Assembly (NCBI GenBank): GCA_021531795.1
Contig: JADYUL010000003.1
Span: 124,001-188,000 of the forward strand
Length of the DNA: 64,000 nt
Direction of reading: 5' to 3'
DNA from: Lacrimispora saccharolytica
GTDB taxonomy: Bacteria; Bacillota; Clostridia; Lachnospirales; Lachnospiraceae
Positions within the stretch are counted from its first letter, which is position 1. Each line of letters begins with the position of its first letter. The notes below the pieces were generated by a model. The model was not told the DNA's origin, searched no databases, and saw only the letters and a list, made by a program, of their open reading frames with translations. Below are positions 22,818 to 31,304 of this stretch, one piece after another. The translations under genes and the position numbers were made by a program.

Positions 22818-25274
22818 ATGAAGGACGATTTTGAATTCCTGGATATGGATGTATATGACTCCATAGAAAGTGGAGTTCCAAAGAGAGAAAAAAGAACACC
22901 GAAAACCGGAGTGAAGCGTAAGCCTGCTAAGGCTTCGACATCGAGAAAACGTGCCCCTTCAGGACACAAATCAAAGACGCCACATCCTTCAAGAATGACG
23001 GGTAAATCAGCAAAGAAGGCTGTGCCGGTTCGTTCGACCGGTAAGATATCACCTGCTAAGAGTAAGGTAAAGGCTAAGCCGAAGCGAAGGAGAGGCGAGT
23101 TCGAGAGCAGCAGTTGGGACAAGTTCGTCCACTGGCTTCACGGGCTTAGTGCCATGGATTATGTGATAGCCGTAACTGGAGTACTTGTGATTGTGGCAGT
23201 CGTTATTACCGGTTCGATATACGCTTCAGCCAAGGCGACCGAGAAGAAGATTAAGAGCTTTGCGGAGCTTGGACTCAATATGTCGGACATAGGAATAGCG
23301 GGAGAGGGTACTCTTCTTGCGATGGCTGACAACCGTATGCCCGAAGATCTTGGCGAAGAGGAATTCATACCTTCCGAATATGAAGAGAAGGATGATGAAG
23401 AGAATTCCAATATTACGGTATCCATGAACATGACTTCCGTGGTTAAGGATCTAAAGATAAAGTTCGTCAACAAGAAGTCAGGCAAGCTTATTGCGGGTGT
23501 TCCGTTCAAGGTTGAGATCACAGGTGCCGACAAGAAGACTTTCGAGAAGACCGACGAGGACAAGGATGGAATCATCTATATCAATCCTATGATCCACGGC
23601 GATGCCTCGGTCAAAATGCTATCGATTGACGGTTATGACAAGTACAGTTTTCCGACAGAAGCAAGCAAGATAACTGTTAAGGAAACACTTGAATATAAGA
23701 AGATTGATGTAGCGGATGAGATCAAGTCTGAGAAGGATGTAAATGCTGCTGCAGAGGATACAGCTCAGCAGAATCAGGTAGAGAGCGTTCTGCAGGATAC
23801 TGTTGAATGGGTTGAGTCGACGGTCAAGAGCACCGGAGAGACTACGAAATATAATGAGGTTACAGCAGATAAGCTGGACAATCTTCCTAAGAAAACAGCA
23901 AGCATAAGGATAAACAATCTGATAAATCAGATGTCCGACCTTTGGTGTATGAGAATCTTCGCTGAAGAGTGTACACACCAATTCTCAGATTGGGTTGTTA
24001 ATAAAGAAGCCAGTTGTTCGGAAGAGGGAAGCAAATCAAGAGCCTGTTCGTTGTGTGGTCAGTCAGAGACTGAATCAATTTCCAAGATTGAACATCAGTG
24101 GGATGACGGTGTGGTAAAAACAGAGCCGACTGAAACCGCTGAGGGTGTTAAGGAATTTACCTGTAAAGCTTGTGGAGCCACGAAAACGGAGCCGATTTCC
24201 AAGAAAGAGCACACAACCCATGTTTGGGGTGAGTATCAGGTTGTAAAGGAACCGACCTGTAAAGAGGAAGGCGAGAAAAAGGCCAAATGTACGGTTGAGG
24301 GCTGTAATGCTGAAGATGTTCAGAAGATAGAAAAGAAACCCCACACCTTCAAAGACGGAAAATGTACAGTCTGTGGTGAAGCTGACCCGAATTATAAGGC
24401 TCCTACGGTTGATCTTAGCACAGTTCTGTTATATAAGGGACAACCGGTATACATTGATAAAGAGGGAAAGACAAAAGCAACTTTTGATCATTACCTAAAT
24501 AAAAACATTACCACCTTCTATTTTGCTACTACGGAATCTACAGGAAAGACCTACACCGGCTGGCAGGACATTGACGGTAAGACCTACTACTTCGATAAGA
24601 ATGGTAATAAGGTAACCGGTGAACAGGTAATCCAGGGAGCGAAGTACAATTTCGGAAGCGACGGAGTACTTCAGGCGGGTTCAGGTAACCTGGGAATAGA
24701 CGTATCCAAGTGGAATGGAAGCATAGATTGGAACAAAGTTAAGAATTCCGGAATCAATTATGTAATAATCAGATGCGGCTACAGAGGTTCGACCACAGGA
24801 GCACTGATTGAAGATCCGACCTTCAGAAAAAATATTAAGGGTGCTACGGCAGCCGGTCTAAAAGTGGGTATCTACTTCTTCACGCAGGCAACCAATGAGG
24901 TTGAAGCGGTTGAGGAAGCATCCATGACACTGAGTCTTATTAGCGGGTATAAGATATCTTACCCCGTATTCCTTGATGTAGAGGGCTCGGGAGGCAGAGG
25001 CGATGCTATTGATGCGGCGACAAGAACCAAGGTGATCAATGCTTATTGTCAGACCATCAGAAACAGCGGCTATACGCCCGGTGTATATGCCAACAAGACC
25101 TGGCTTGAGAAGAGATTCTCGCCAAGTGCGATCAGTGCCAAGATATGGCTGGCCCAGTATGCATCCAAGCCTTCATATGGAGGTGGATACCAGATGTGGC
25201 AGTACACAAGTAAGGGTAAGGTGAACGGTATCGGCGGCAATGTGGATATGAATTTATCATACCTGGGTTATTGA
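22818..25274 (+). CDS. Membrane-anchored GH25 lysozyme with Cys-rich and wall-binding repeats
   Basis: This 818-residue protein starts with a very basic Lys/Arg/Pro-rich cytoplasmic tail (1-110) and one membrane helix (about 113-138), so the rest is outside. A SpaA-like beta-sandwich follows (about 205-295, VVKDLKIKFVNKKSGKLIAG). Then come several CxxC Cys-pair modules with His (about 380-530), choline-binding-type repeats (GWQDIDGKTYYFDKNGNKV, about 580-620), and a C-terminal GH25 domain (625-815). GIDVSKWNG and FLDVEG supply the catalytic Asp/Glu. GH25 enzymes cut the MurNAc-GlcNAc bond of peptidoglycan. It leads into the polysaccharide cluster and is a paralog of 27371-28627. Confidence 0.9.
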   Translation: MKDDFEFLDMDVYDSIESGVPKREKRTPKTGVKRKPAKASTSRKRAPSGHKSKTPHPSRMTGKSAKKAVPVRSTGKISPAKSKVKAKPKRRRGEFESSSWDKFVHWLHGLSAMDYVIAVTGVLVIVAVVITGSIYASAKATEKKIKSFAELGLNMSDIGIAGEGTLLAMADNRMPEDLGEEEFIPSEYEEKDDEENSNITVSMNMTSVVKDLKIKFVNKKSGKLIAGVPFKVEITGADKKTFEKTDEDKDGIIYINPMIHGDASVKMLSIDGYDKYSFPTEASKITVKETLEYKKIDVADEIKSEKDVNAAAEDTAQQNQVESVLQDTVEWVESTVKSTGETTKYNEVTADKLDNLPKKTASIRINNLINQMSDLWCMRIFAEECTHQFSDWVVNKEASCSEEGSKSRACSLCGQSETESISKIEHQWDDGVVKTEPTETAEGVKEFTCKACGATKTEPISKKEHTTHVWGEYQVVKEPTCKEEGEKKAKCTVEGCNAEDVQKIEKKPHTFKDGKCTVCGEADPNYKAPTVDLSTVLLYKGQPVYIDKEGKTKATFDHYLNKNITTFYFATTESTGKTYTGWQDIDGKTYYFDKNGNKVTGEQVIQGAKYNFGSDGVLQAGSGNLGIDVSKWNGSIDWNKVKNSGINYVIIRCGYRGSTTGALIEDPTFRKNIKGATAAGLKVGIYFFTQATNEVEAVEEASMTLSLISGYKISYPVFLDVEGSGGRGDAIDAATRTKVINAYCQTIRNSGYTPGVYANKTWLEKRFSPSAISAKIWLAQYASKPSYGGGYQMWQYTSKGKVNGIGGNVDMNLSYLGY

Positions 25275-25368
25275 TCTGTTCGGACACTTTACGGACATTT
25301 TGCCCGGTGAATGAAGACTTTAATGTTTACATAGACATGCAATTTCCTGGCTGATTATTATTAACCTG

Positions 25369-25386
25369 TCACGAAGTGAGTCGTGA
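25369..25386 (+). promoter_or_regulatory. Small perfect hairpin before rfbB
   Basis: TCACGA and TCGTGA pair around a 6-nt loop, 35 bp before the rfbB start. There is no T tract directly after it, so it is a weak candidate for a terminator and could equally be an operator. Confidence 0.3.
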
Positions 25387-25420
25387 GCGATTTTAAAATA
25401 ATATAGAAAGAGAGAAGAAT

Positions 25421-26503
25421 ATGCATACATATCTCGTAACCGGAGGCGCAGGCTTCATAGGCAGCAATTATATTCACTATATGTTTAAGAAATACGGAGA
25501 TGATATTCGTATCATCAACGTGGATGTGCTGACATACGCCGGTAATCTGGAGAATCTCAAGGATATTGAGAACAGAGTGAACTACAAGTTTATCAGGGCG
25601 GACATTACCGACAGAGAGGCGATTGAGAAGATTTTTGCAGAGAATGACATCGACAGAGTGGTGCATTTCGCGGCCGAGAGTCATGTTGACAGGAGTATCA
25701 GGAATCCTGAGGTATTCGTTAAGACCAATGTTCTTGGTACCGCAACCATGCTGAACTGTGCTAAGGCTGCATGGGAGCTGCCTGACGGAAGCTTCAAACC
25801 TGACCACAAGTTCTTACATGTATCTACCGACGAGGTATACGGTTCACTTCCGGATGATGACAGTGCCTTCTTCTATGAGACCAGCCCGTATGAGCCTCAC
25901 AGCCCCTATTCGGCAAGCAAGGCAAGCTCGGATATGTTGGTCAAGGCGTATATGGACACCTACAAGTTCCCTGCAAATATTACTAACTGCAGCAATAACT
26001 ACGGACCATACCAGTTCCCTGAGAAGCTGATTCCTCTTATTATTAACAATGCACTTCATGGCAAGAAGCTTCCTGTATACGGCGACGGACTGAACGTCAG
26101 AGACTGGCTCTATGTTGAGGATCACGCCAAGGCTATTGATATGGTTCAGGAGCAGGGCAGACTCTTCGAGACCTATAATATCGGCGGTCACAACGAGAAG
26201 AGAAATATTGAGATTGTAAATATTATTATTGAGACACTTCAGGATATGCTTCCCGAGGGAGACCCGAGGAAGACAATGGTTAGTAAGGACCTGATCACCT
26301 ACGTTGAGGACAGAAAGGGTCACGACAGACGTTATGCCATAGCTCCGGACAAGATTAAGGCAGAGATTGGCTGGGAGCCCGAGACCATGTTCAAGGACGG
26401 TATCAGGAAGACAATCGCATGGTTCTTCGAGAATGAGGAATGGATGAAGAACGTTACCAGCGGTGATTACCAGAAGTATTACGAGAATATGTACAATCTG
26501 TAG
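25421..26503 (+). CDS. rfbB: dTDP-glucose 4,6-dehydratase
   Basis: This 360-residue extended short-chain dehydrogenase has an N-terminal NAD-binding [13 protein letters not shown]. The catalytic [10 protein letters not shown] and YSASKASSD (Tyr-x3-Lys) and the family-specific [18 protein letters not shown] and [14 protein letters not shown] follow. It converts dTDP-glucose to dTDP-4-keto-6-deoxyglucose, the second step towards dTDP-L-rhamnose. It is followed after 8 nt by rfbA. GAAAGAGAGAAG serves as the ribosome binding site. Confidence 0.95.
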   Translation: MHTYLVTGGAGFIGSNYIHYMFKKYGDDIRIINVDVLTYAGNLENLKDIENRVNYKFIRADITDREAIEKIFAENDIDRVVHFAAESHVDRSIRNPEVFVKTNVLGTATMLNCAKAAWELPDGSFKPDHKFLHVSTDEVYGSLPDDDSAFFYETSPYEPHSPYSASKASSDMLVKAYMDTYKFPANITNCSNNYGPYQFPEKLIPLIINNALHGKKLPVYGDGLNVRDWLYVEDHAKAIDMVQEQGRLFETYNIGGHNEKRNIEIVNIIIETLQDMLPEGDPRKTMVSKDLITYVEDRKGHDRRYAIAPDKIKAEIGWEPETMFKDGIRKTIAWFFENEEWMKNVTSGDYQKYYENMYNL

Positions 26504-26511
26504 GAGGTTCT

Positions 26512-27381
26512 ATGAAGGGAATTATCCTTGCCGGTGGTTCCGGCACAAGACTTTACCCGTTAACCAAGGCAATATCCAAGCAGATAATGCCCGTATATGA
26601 TAAGCCGATGATATACTATCCGCTTTCGACTCTTATGCTTGCGGGCATAAGAGAGGTGCTGATCATCTCGACACCCAGAGACCTTCCTGTTTTCGAGGAA
26701 CTGCTCGGTGACGGAAGCCAGCTTGGAATGGATATTCATTATGCCATTCAGGAAGCACCGAACGGTCTTGCAGAGGCCTTCATCATAGGAGCTGACTTTA
26801 TCGGCAACGACAGGGTGGCCCTTGTGCTGGGTGATAATATTTTCTATGGTCAGAGCTTCTCAAAGCTCTTAAGAGAGGTGGCATCCCGCGAGGATGGAGC
26901 GACCATCTTCGGATACTATGTCAGGGACCCCAGGGAGTATGGTGTTGTAGAATTTGACAAAAACGGTAAGGCGATCTCGATTGAAGAGAAACCGGCCAAT
27001 CCCAAGAGCAATTATGCGGTTCCGGGTCTATATTTCTATGACAATGACGTGGTTGAGATTGCGAAGAATATCAAGCCTTCAGCCAGAGGCGAGCTTGAAA
27101 TAACAGCTGTTAACAATGAGTATTTAAACAGAGGCAAGCTTATGGTTGAGACCATGGGACGTGGCTTCGCATGGCTGGATACCGGCAATCATGATTCGCT
27201 GCTTGATGCAAGCGACTTCGTCTGCGCCTTCCAGAAGCGTCAGGGCTTGTACATCTCCTGCATCGAGGAGATAGCCTACAAGCGTGGTTTCATCGACAGA
27301 GAGCAGCTGCTTAAGCTGGCTGAGCCTCTCATGAAGACCGACTACGGCAAATATTTGGTAGAGGTTGCTAATGGACTCTAA
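26512..27381 (+). CDS. rfbA: Glucose-1-phosphate thymidylyltransferase
   Basis: This 289-residue nucleotidyltransferase has the signature [17 protein letters not shown] at the N-terminus, then [12 protein letters not shown] with the metal-binding Asp, [20 protein letters not shown], and [14 protein letters not shown]. It makes dTDP-glucose from dTTP and glucose 1-phosphate, which the phosphoglucomutase at 37338 can supply. AGGAGG precedes the ATG. Its 3' end overlaps the second GH25 gene by 11 nt. Confidence 0.95.
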   Translation: MKGIILAGGSGTRLYPLTKAISKQIMPVYDKPMIYYPLSTLMLAGIREVLIISTPRDLPVFEELLGDGSQLGMDIHYAIQEAPNGLAEAFIIGADFIGNDRVALVLGDNIFYGQSFSKLLREVASREDGATIFGYYVRDPREYGVVEFDKNGKAISIEEKPANPKSNYAVPGLYFYDNDVVEIAKNIKPSARGELEITAVNNEYLNRGKLMVETMGRGFAWLDTGNHDSLLDASDFVCAFQKRQGLYISCIEEIAYKRGFIDREQLLKLAEPLMKTDYGKYLVEVANGL

Positions 27382-28627
27382 GCTACTTAGAAGAGCGTTA
27401 CTTCTTGTAACGCTTTTTGTTGCGTTTATATTCATACTGATTCTGTGGCTCAACGGCATTTTTACGCCCAAGCAGGATTCCTCTTCGGGGAAAAACGCGA
27501 GCACTGACACAGTCGCAGACGAAAGCGGAATGATAATCGGCAGTGATTTAGATGCCTGGAAAAGTGATGAAACCTTCTTCGATGCTAATAAAATCGGAGA
27601 CGGCAAATACGAGAATGAGGCGGGAATTGGAGTGGTACTTACTGCCTCATCGGTTGAGAAGGACTTAAGAATCAGAATCCTTGATGACAAGGGCAAACTT
27701 ATCTCGGGGAAGAAGTTCACCGTTACAATCGGTAATACCATGGATGTTACTGATGAAGATATGGATGGAGTAATCCATGTGACGGATTTAACTCCCGGAG
27801 ATTATACGATAAGCATGGCTATGGAGCCGGGATATGTGGTGCCCACAACACCGCTTATATGCAATGTTAAGGCCAAGATAGATTACAGGGTTATAGATGA
27901 TATCTCTTATCTTATCAAGACCGAAGCGGAGATTGACCCGGAAGTGGATGATACCGCGGTTAATGATGCCGCAACCGAGACTATGGGAGTCTCTTCTGTC
28001 AAGACGGTTGACGGAGCGGTCTTTGGTATAGATGTATCCAAGTATAACGGATATATAGATTGGGACAAGGTTAAGGCCTCAGGCGTAGACTTCTGTATTA
28101 TCAGATGTGGCTACAGAGGTTCGTCAACAGGTGCCATTGTTGAGGATCCATACTTCAGAACCAATATTGCCGGAGCGACGGCTGCCGGAATCAAGGTTGG
28201 AGTATACTTCTTCACTCAGGCAACCAATAGCGTCGAAGCAATAGAGGAAGCCAGTGCGGCGGTTAACCTGGTCGAAGGATATAAGCTGAGCTATCCGATT
28301 TTTATAGACAGTGAGGGTGCAGGAGGCAGAGGCAGGGCCGACAATCTGGATGTGAATACCAGAAGTGACATTCTGCAGACCTTCTGTGAGACTGTGAGAA
28401 ATGGTGGATACACCGCCGGAGTATATGCAAGCAAGAACTGGTTTATGAACAGACTTGACATAACCAGACTGTCTGCGGATAACGTAATCTGGCTTGCTGA
28501 ATACAACGATGCGGTATCCTATGGCGGTACCTACCAGATGTGGCAGTACAGCTCGAATGGTTCCGTAGACGGAATAGAAGGCAGGGTAGACATGAATTTA
28601 AGCTACCTTGATATGGCAGAAAATTAA
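27371..28627 (+). CDS. Membrane-anchored GH25 lysozyme, smaller paralog
   Basis: This 418-residue protein has an N-terminal membrane anchor ([21 protein letters not shown]), a short linker, a SpaA-like beta-sandwich (about 95-190, [20 protein letters not shown]) and a C-terminal GH25 domain (about 215-415) with [10 protein letters not shown] and [10 protein letters not shown]. The usual Asp-x-Glu is kept (IDSEG). It shares both the SpaA-like and GH25 parts with 22818-25274 but lacks the Cys-rich and wall-binding modules. ATG 27371 is preferred over the upstream TTG. It is embedded between rfbA and rfbC, so wall cleavage is expressed with rhamnose-precursor synthesis. Confidence 0.9.
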   Translation: MDSKLLRRALLLVTLFVAFIFILILWLNGIFTPKQDSSSGKNASTDTVADESGMIIGSDLDAWKSDETFFDANKIGDGKYENEAGIGVVLTASSVEKDLRIRILDDKGKLISGKKFTVTIGNTMDVTDEDMDGVIHVTDLTPGDYTISMAMEPGYVVPTTPLICNVKAKIDYRVIDDISYLIKTEAEIDPEVDDTAVNDAATETMGVSSVKTVDGAVFGIDVSKYNGYIDWDKVKASGVDFCIIRCGYRGSSTGAIVEDPYFRTNIAGATAAGIKVGVYFFTQATNSVEAIEEASAAVNLVEGYKLSYPIFIDSEGAGGRGRADNLDVNTRSDILQTFCETVRNGGYTAGVYASKNWFMNRLDITRLSADNVIWLAEYNDAVSYGGTYQMWQYSSNGSVDGIEGRVDMNLSYLDMAEN

Positions 28628-28650
28628 TTGTTATGAGAGGAATACGATAG

Positions 28651-29214
28651 ATGGGACAGATTAAAGTTGAATCATGTGAAATCGAAGGACTTAAGGTAAT
28701 AACACCTACAGTACATGGCGATTCCAGAGGATATTTCATGGAGAGCTACAATTACAACGATTTCAAGGAAGCGGGAATTGACCAGGTGTTTGTACAGGAT
28801 AACCAGTCAGCTTCCAAGCGAGGGGTGTTGAGAGGTCTTCATTTCCAGATTAACTATCCTCAGGATAAGTTGGTCAGAGTGCTTAACGGTGAGGTATACG
28901 ATGTTGCAGTGGATCTGCGCGAAGGTTCGCCCACCTTCGGCAAGCACTTCGGAGTGCTTCTGTCTGAGGAAAACAAGAAGCAGTTCTTTATCCCTAAGGG
29001 ATTTGCGCACGGCTTCCTGGTGCTCAGTGAATATGCTGTGTTTGCATATAAGTGTACTGACTTCTATCACGCCAATGATGAGGGCGGATTGATGTATAAC
29101 GATCCGGAGATTGGCATTGAATGGCCTATTCCCGAAGGTATGGATTTGATCATGTCCGATAAGGACGGAAAATGGGGAACACTGGCAGAGTATAAGAGGG
29201 AGCGCGGACTGTAG
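28651..29214 (+). CDS. rfbC: dTDP-4-dehydrorhamnose 3,5-epimerase
   Basis: This 187-residue cupin epimerase contains QDNQSASKRGVLRGLHFQ with the catalytic His, DKLVRVLNGEVYDVAVDLR, and FIPKGFAHGFLVLSEYA. It epimerises C3 and C5 of the keto sugar to the L-configuration. The next step (RfbD reductase) is not encoded in this window. Its TAG stop shares one base with the GTG start of the Wzm-type permease, so sugar synthesis and export are coupled. Confidence 0.94.
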   Translation: MGQIKVESCEIEGLKVITPTVHGDSRGYFMESYNYNDFKEAGIDQVFVQDNQSASKRGVLRGLHFQINYPQDKLVRVLNGEVYDVAVDLREGSPTFGKHFGVLLSEENKKQFFIPKGFAHGFLVLSEYAVFAYKCTDFYHANDEGGLMYNDPEIGIEWPIPEGMDLIMSDKDGKWGTLAEYKRERGL

Positions 29215-30029
29215 TGAAGAGCGATGAGAGATTATTAGTTAGCCTTCTTAAGAACAGAGGCCTCATATGGAAGCTTGCCTGCAATGATTTCAAGAAAAGA
29301 TATGCCGGTTCGTATCTGGGGGCGGTCTGGGCCATGATCCAGCCGGTTGTTACCATTGCGATGTACTATGTTGTATTCGACATCATTATGGGAGCAGGAG
29401 AACAGGCAGGTGCCAGAGCCACATCGATCCCTTACGTTCTTTTCCTGACAGCGGGCCTTGTACCCTGGTTCTTCTTCTCAGAGGCACTTACGCAGGGAAC
29501 AACATCCATGGTCGAGTACAATTATCTGGTTAAGAAGGTAGTGTTTAATGTCAGCATACTTCCTGTAATCAAGGTTATTGCGGCCATATTCATACATTCA
29601 TTCTTTGTGTGTGTGATGCTGGTAATGGCGGCCATCTATGGTTTCTACCCATCTCTGTATACAATTCAGATAATTTACTATTCTTTCTGTACCTTTATGC
29701 TGGTACTGGGATTAAGCTATATTACGAGTGCAATAATGGTATTCTTTAAGGATATTGCGCAGATCATCGGAATCTGTCTCCAGCTTGGTATGTGGGCTAC
29801 ACCGATTCTGTGGAATATTGAGACCATGAGTCCCAAGGTTCAGATGCTACTTAGCATCAATCCCCTGGTATATGTTGTATCGGGCTACAGAGATGCGATT
29901 GTATCGGACAGATGGTTTTTTGAGCGCCCATTAGAGACACTGTACTTTTGGGTGTTCACCGTTCTTGTGCTTTGGGCAGGCACCACGATGTTTAAGAGAC
30001 TGAAGCCGCATTTTGCGGATGTATTATAA
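29214..30029 (+). CDS. wzm: Polysaccharide ABC exporter permease (Wzm/TagG type)
   Basis: This 271-residue ABC-2 family membrane protein has six helices and the family opening LIWKLACNDFKKRYAGSYLGAVWAMIQPV. It forms the channel that moves undecaprenyl-linked polysaccharide or teichoic-acid-like polymer to the outer face of the membrane. The likely start is GTG 29214, overlapping the rfbC stop. It works with the ATPase 8 nt downstream. Confidence 0.93.
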   Translation: MKSDERLLVSLLKNRGLIWKLACNDFKKRYAGSYLGAVWAMIQPVVTIAMYYVVFDIIMGAGEQAGARATSIPYVLFLTAGLVPWFFFSEALTQGTTSMVEYNYLVKKVVFNVSILPVIKVIAAIFIHSFFVCVMLVMAAIYGFYPSLYTIQIIYYSFCTFMLVLGLSYITSAIMVFFKDIAQIIGICLQLGMWATPILWNIETMSPKVQMLLSINPLVYVVSGYRDAIVSDRWFFERPLETLYFWVFTVLVLWAGTTMFKRLKPHFADVL

Positions 30030-30037
30030 GAGGTAAT

Positions 30038-31291
30038 ATGAGCGAATACGCAATAGAAGCCGAGAAGATAAGTAAGGTATACAGATTATATGACAGACCG
30101 AGGGACAGATTCCTTGAGGCAATCAATCCAGGTAAGAGGAGAAGTAAGGATCATTATGCCCTTACAGATGTCGATCTTAAGATTAAGAAGGGGGAGACGG
30201 TCGGAATAATCGGTACCAATGGTTCGGGAAAAAGCACGATCCTCAAGATAATAACAGGCGTTCTTTCACCTACAAGCGGTAGTATTACCGTCAATGGCAG
30301 GATATCGGCACTTCTGGAGCTCGGTGCCGGCTTTAACATGGAATATAACGGAATAGAGAATATATATCTCAATGGAACCATGATGGGCTTCAGCAGGAAG
30401 GAGATAGATGAGCGTCTGGATTCCATCCTGGAGTTTGCGGATATTGGAGAATATGTGTATCAGCCCTGCAAAACCTATTCCAGCGGTATGTTTGTGCGTC
30501 TGGCTTTTGCAGTTGCAATTAATATTGATCCTGAGATACTGATCGTGGATGAGGCACTTTCTGTAGGAGATGTATTCTTCCAGTCCAAGTGCTACCACAA
30601 GTTCGAAGAATTCAAGGAGCAGGGCAAGACAATCCTGTTCGTCAGCCACGACCTCAGCAGTATTGCCAAGTACTGTGACAGGGTAATCCTGCTTAATAAG
30701 GGAATCAAGCTTGATGAGGGATGTCCCAAGGAGATGATAGATGCCTATAAGCAGGTGCTTGTAGGACAGTATAAGGTTACAGATGACAGTGAAGTATCAG
30801 TAGAGGATCTGAGTCGTATGTCATCAGAAGCATCAGCGGCGGTTAATCCTGATGCGCTGGAGTATGGTACTGGTGATGCCAGGATAAGGGATTATTATAT
30901 CACCGATAGGAACGGAACAAGAACGACTGCTATTATTAAAGGCGAAGAGTTCACAATTCACTTCTCGGTAGATTTTACAGCGGATATCAAGGCTCCAATC
31001 TTCGCATTTACGGTAAAAAATATCAGAGGAACAGAGATAACAGGTACCAATACCATGTATGAGAAGGCTTTCTTAGAGCCGGTTAAGAGCGGTGATACGA
31101 AGACTGTAACCTTCAGACAGAGGATGGACCTGCAGGGTGGAGAATATCTCTTAAGCTTTGGCGTTACAGGCTATGAGCAGGATAAGTTCCAGGTATATCA
31201 TAGATTATATGATGTTCTTAATGTTACGGTAGTATCTGACAAGAACACGGTCGGATACTATGATATGAACTCGCAGATAGAAGTAAAATAA
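30038..31291 (+). CDS. wzt: Polysaccharide ABC exporter ATPase with C-terminal carbohydrate-binding domain (Wzt type)
   Basis: This 417-residue protein has an ABC domain (about 1-240): Walker A GTNGSGKS (59-66), signature YSSGMFVRLAFA, Walker B EILIVDEAL and switch FVSHDLSS. The extra C-terminal domain (about 270-410) is a beta-sandwich of the Wzt_C type, with FTIHFSVDFTADIKAPIFAFTVKN and EYLLSFGVTGYE. In E. coli O8/O9a the Wzt C-domain reads the capped end of the glycan before export. A simple teichoic-acid exporter (TagH) lacks this kind of domain, so this exporter probably selects finished, capped chains. The next gene encodes a candidate capping enzyme. Confidence 0.93.
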   Translation: MSEYAIEAEKISKVYRLYDRPRDRFLEAINPGKRRSKDHYALTDVDLKIKKGETVGIIGTNGSGKSTILKIITGVLSPTSGSITVNGRISALLELGAGFNMEYNGIENIYLNGTMMGFSRKEIDERLDSILEFADIGEYVYQPCKTYSSGMFVRLAFAVAINIDPEILIVDEALSVGDVFFQSKCYHKFEEFKEQGKTILFVSHDLSSIAKYCDRVILLNKGIKLDEGCPKEMIDAYKQVLVGQYKVTDDSEVSVEDLSRMSSEASAAVNPDALEYGTGDARIRDYYITDRNGTRTTAIIKGEEFTIHFSVDFTADIKAPIFAFTVKNIRGTEITGTNTMYEKAFLEPVKSGDTKTVTFRQRMDLQGGEYLLSFGVTGYEQDKFQVYHRLYDVLNVTVVSDKNTVGYYDMNSQIEVK

Positions 31292-31304
31292 CACGAGGTT
31301 CTCA

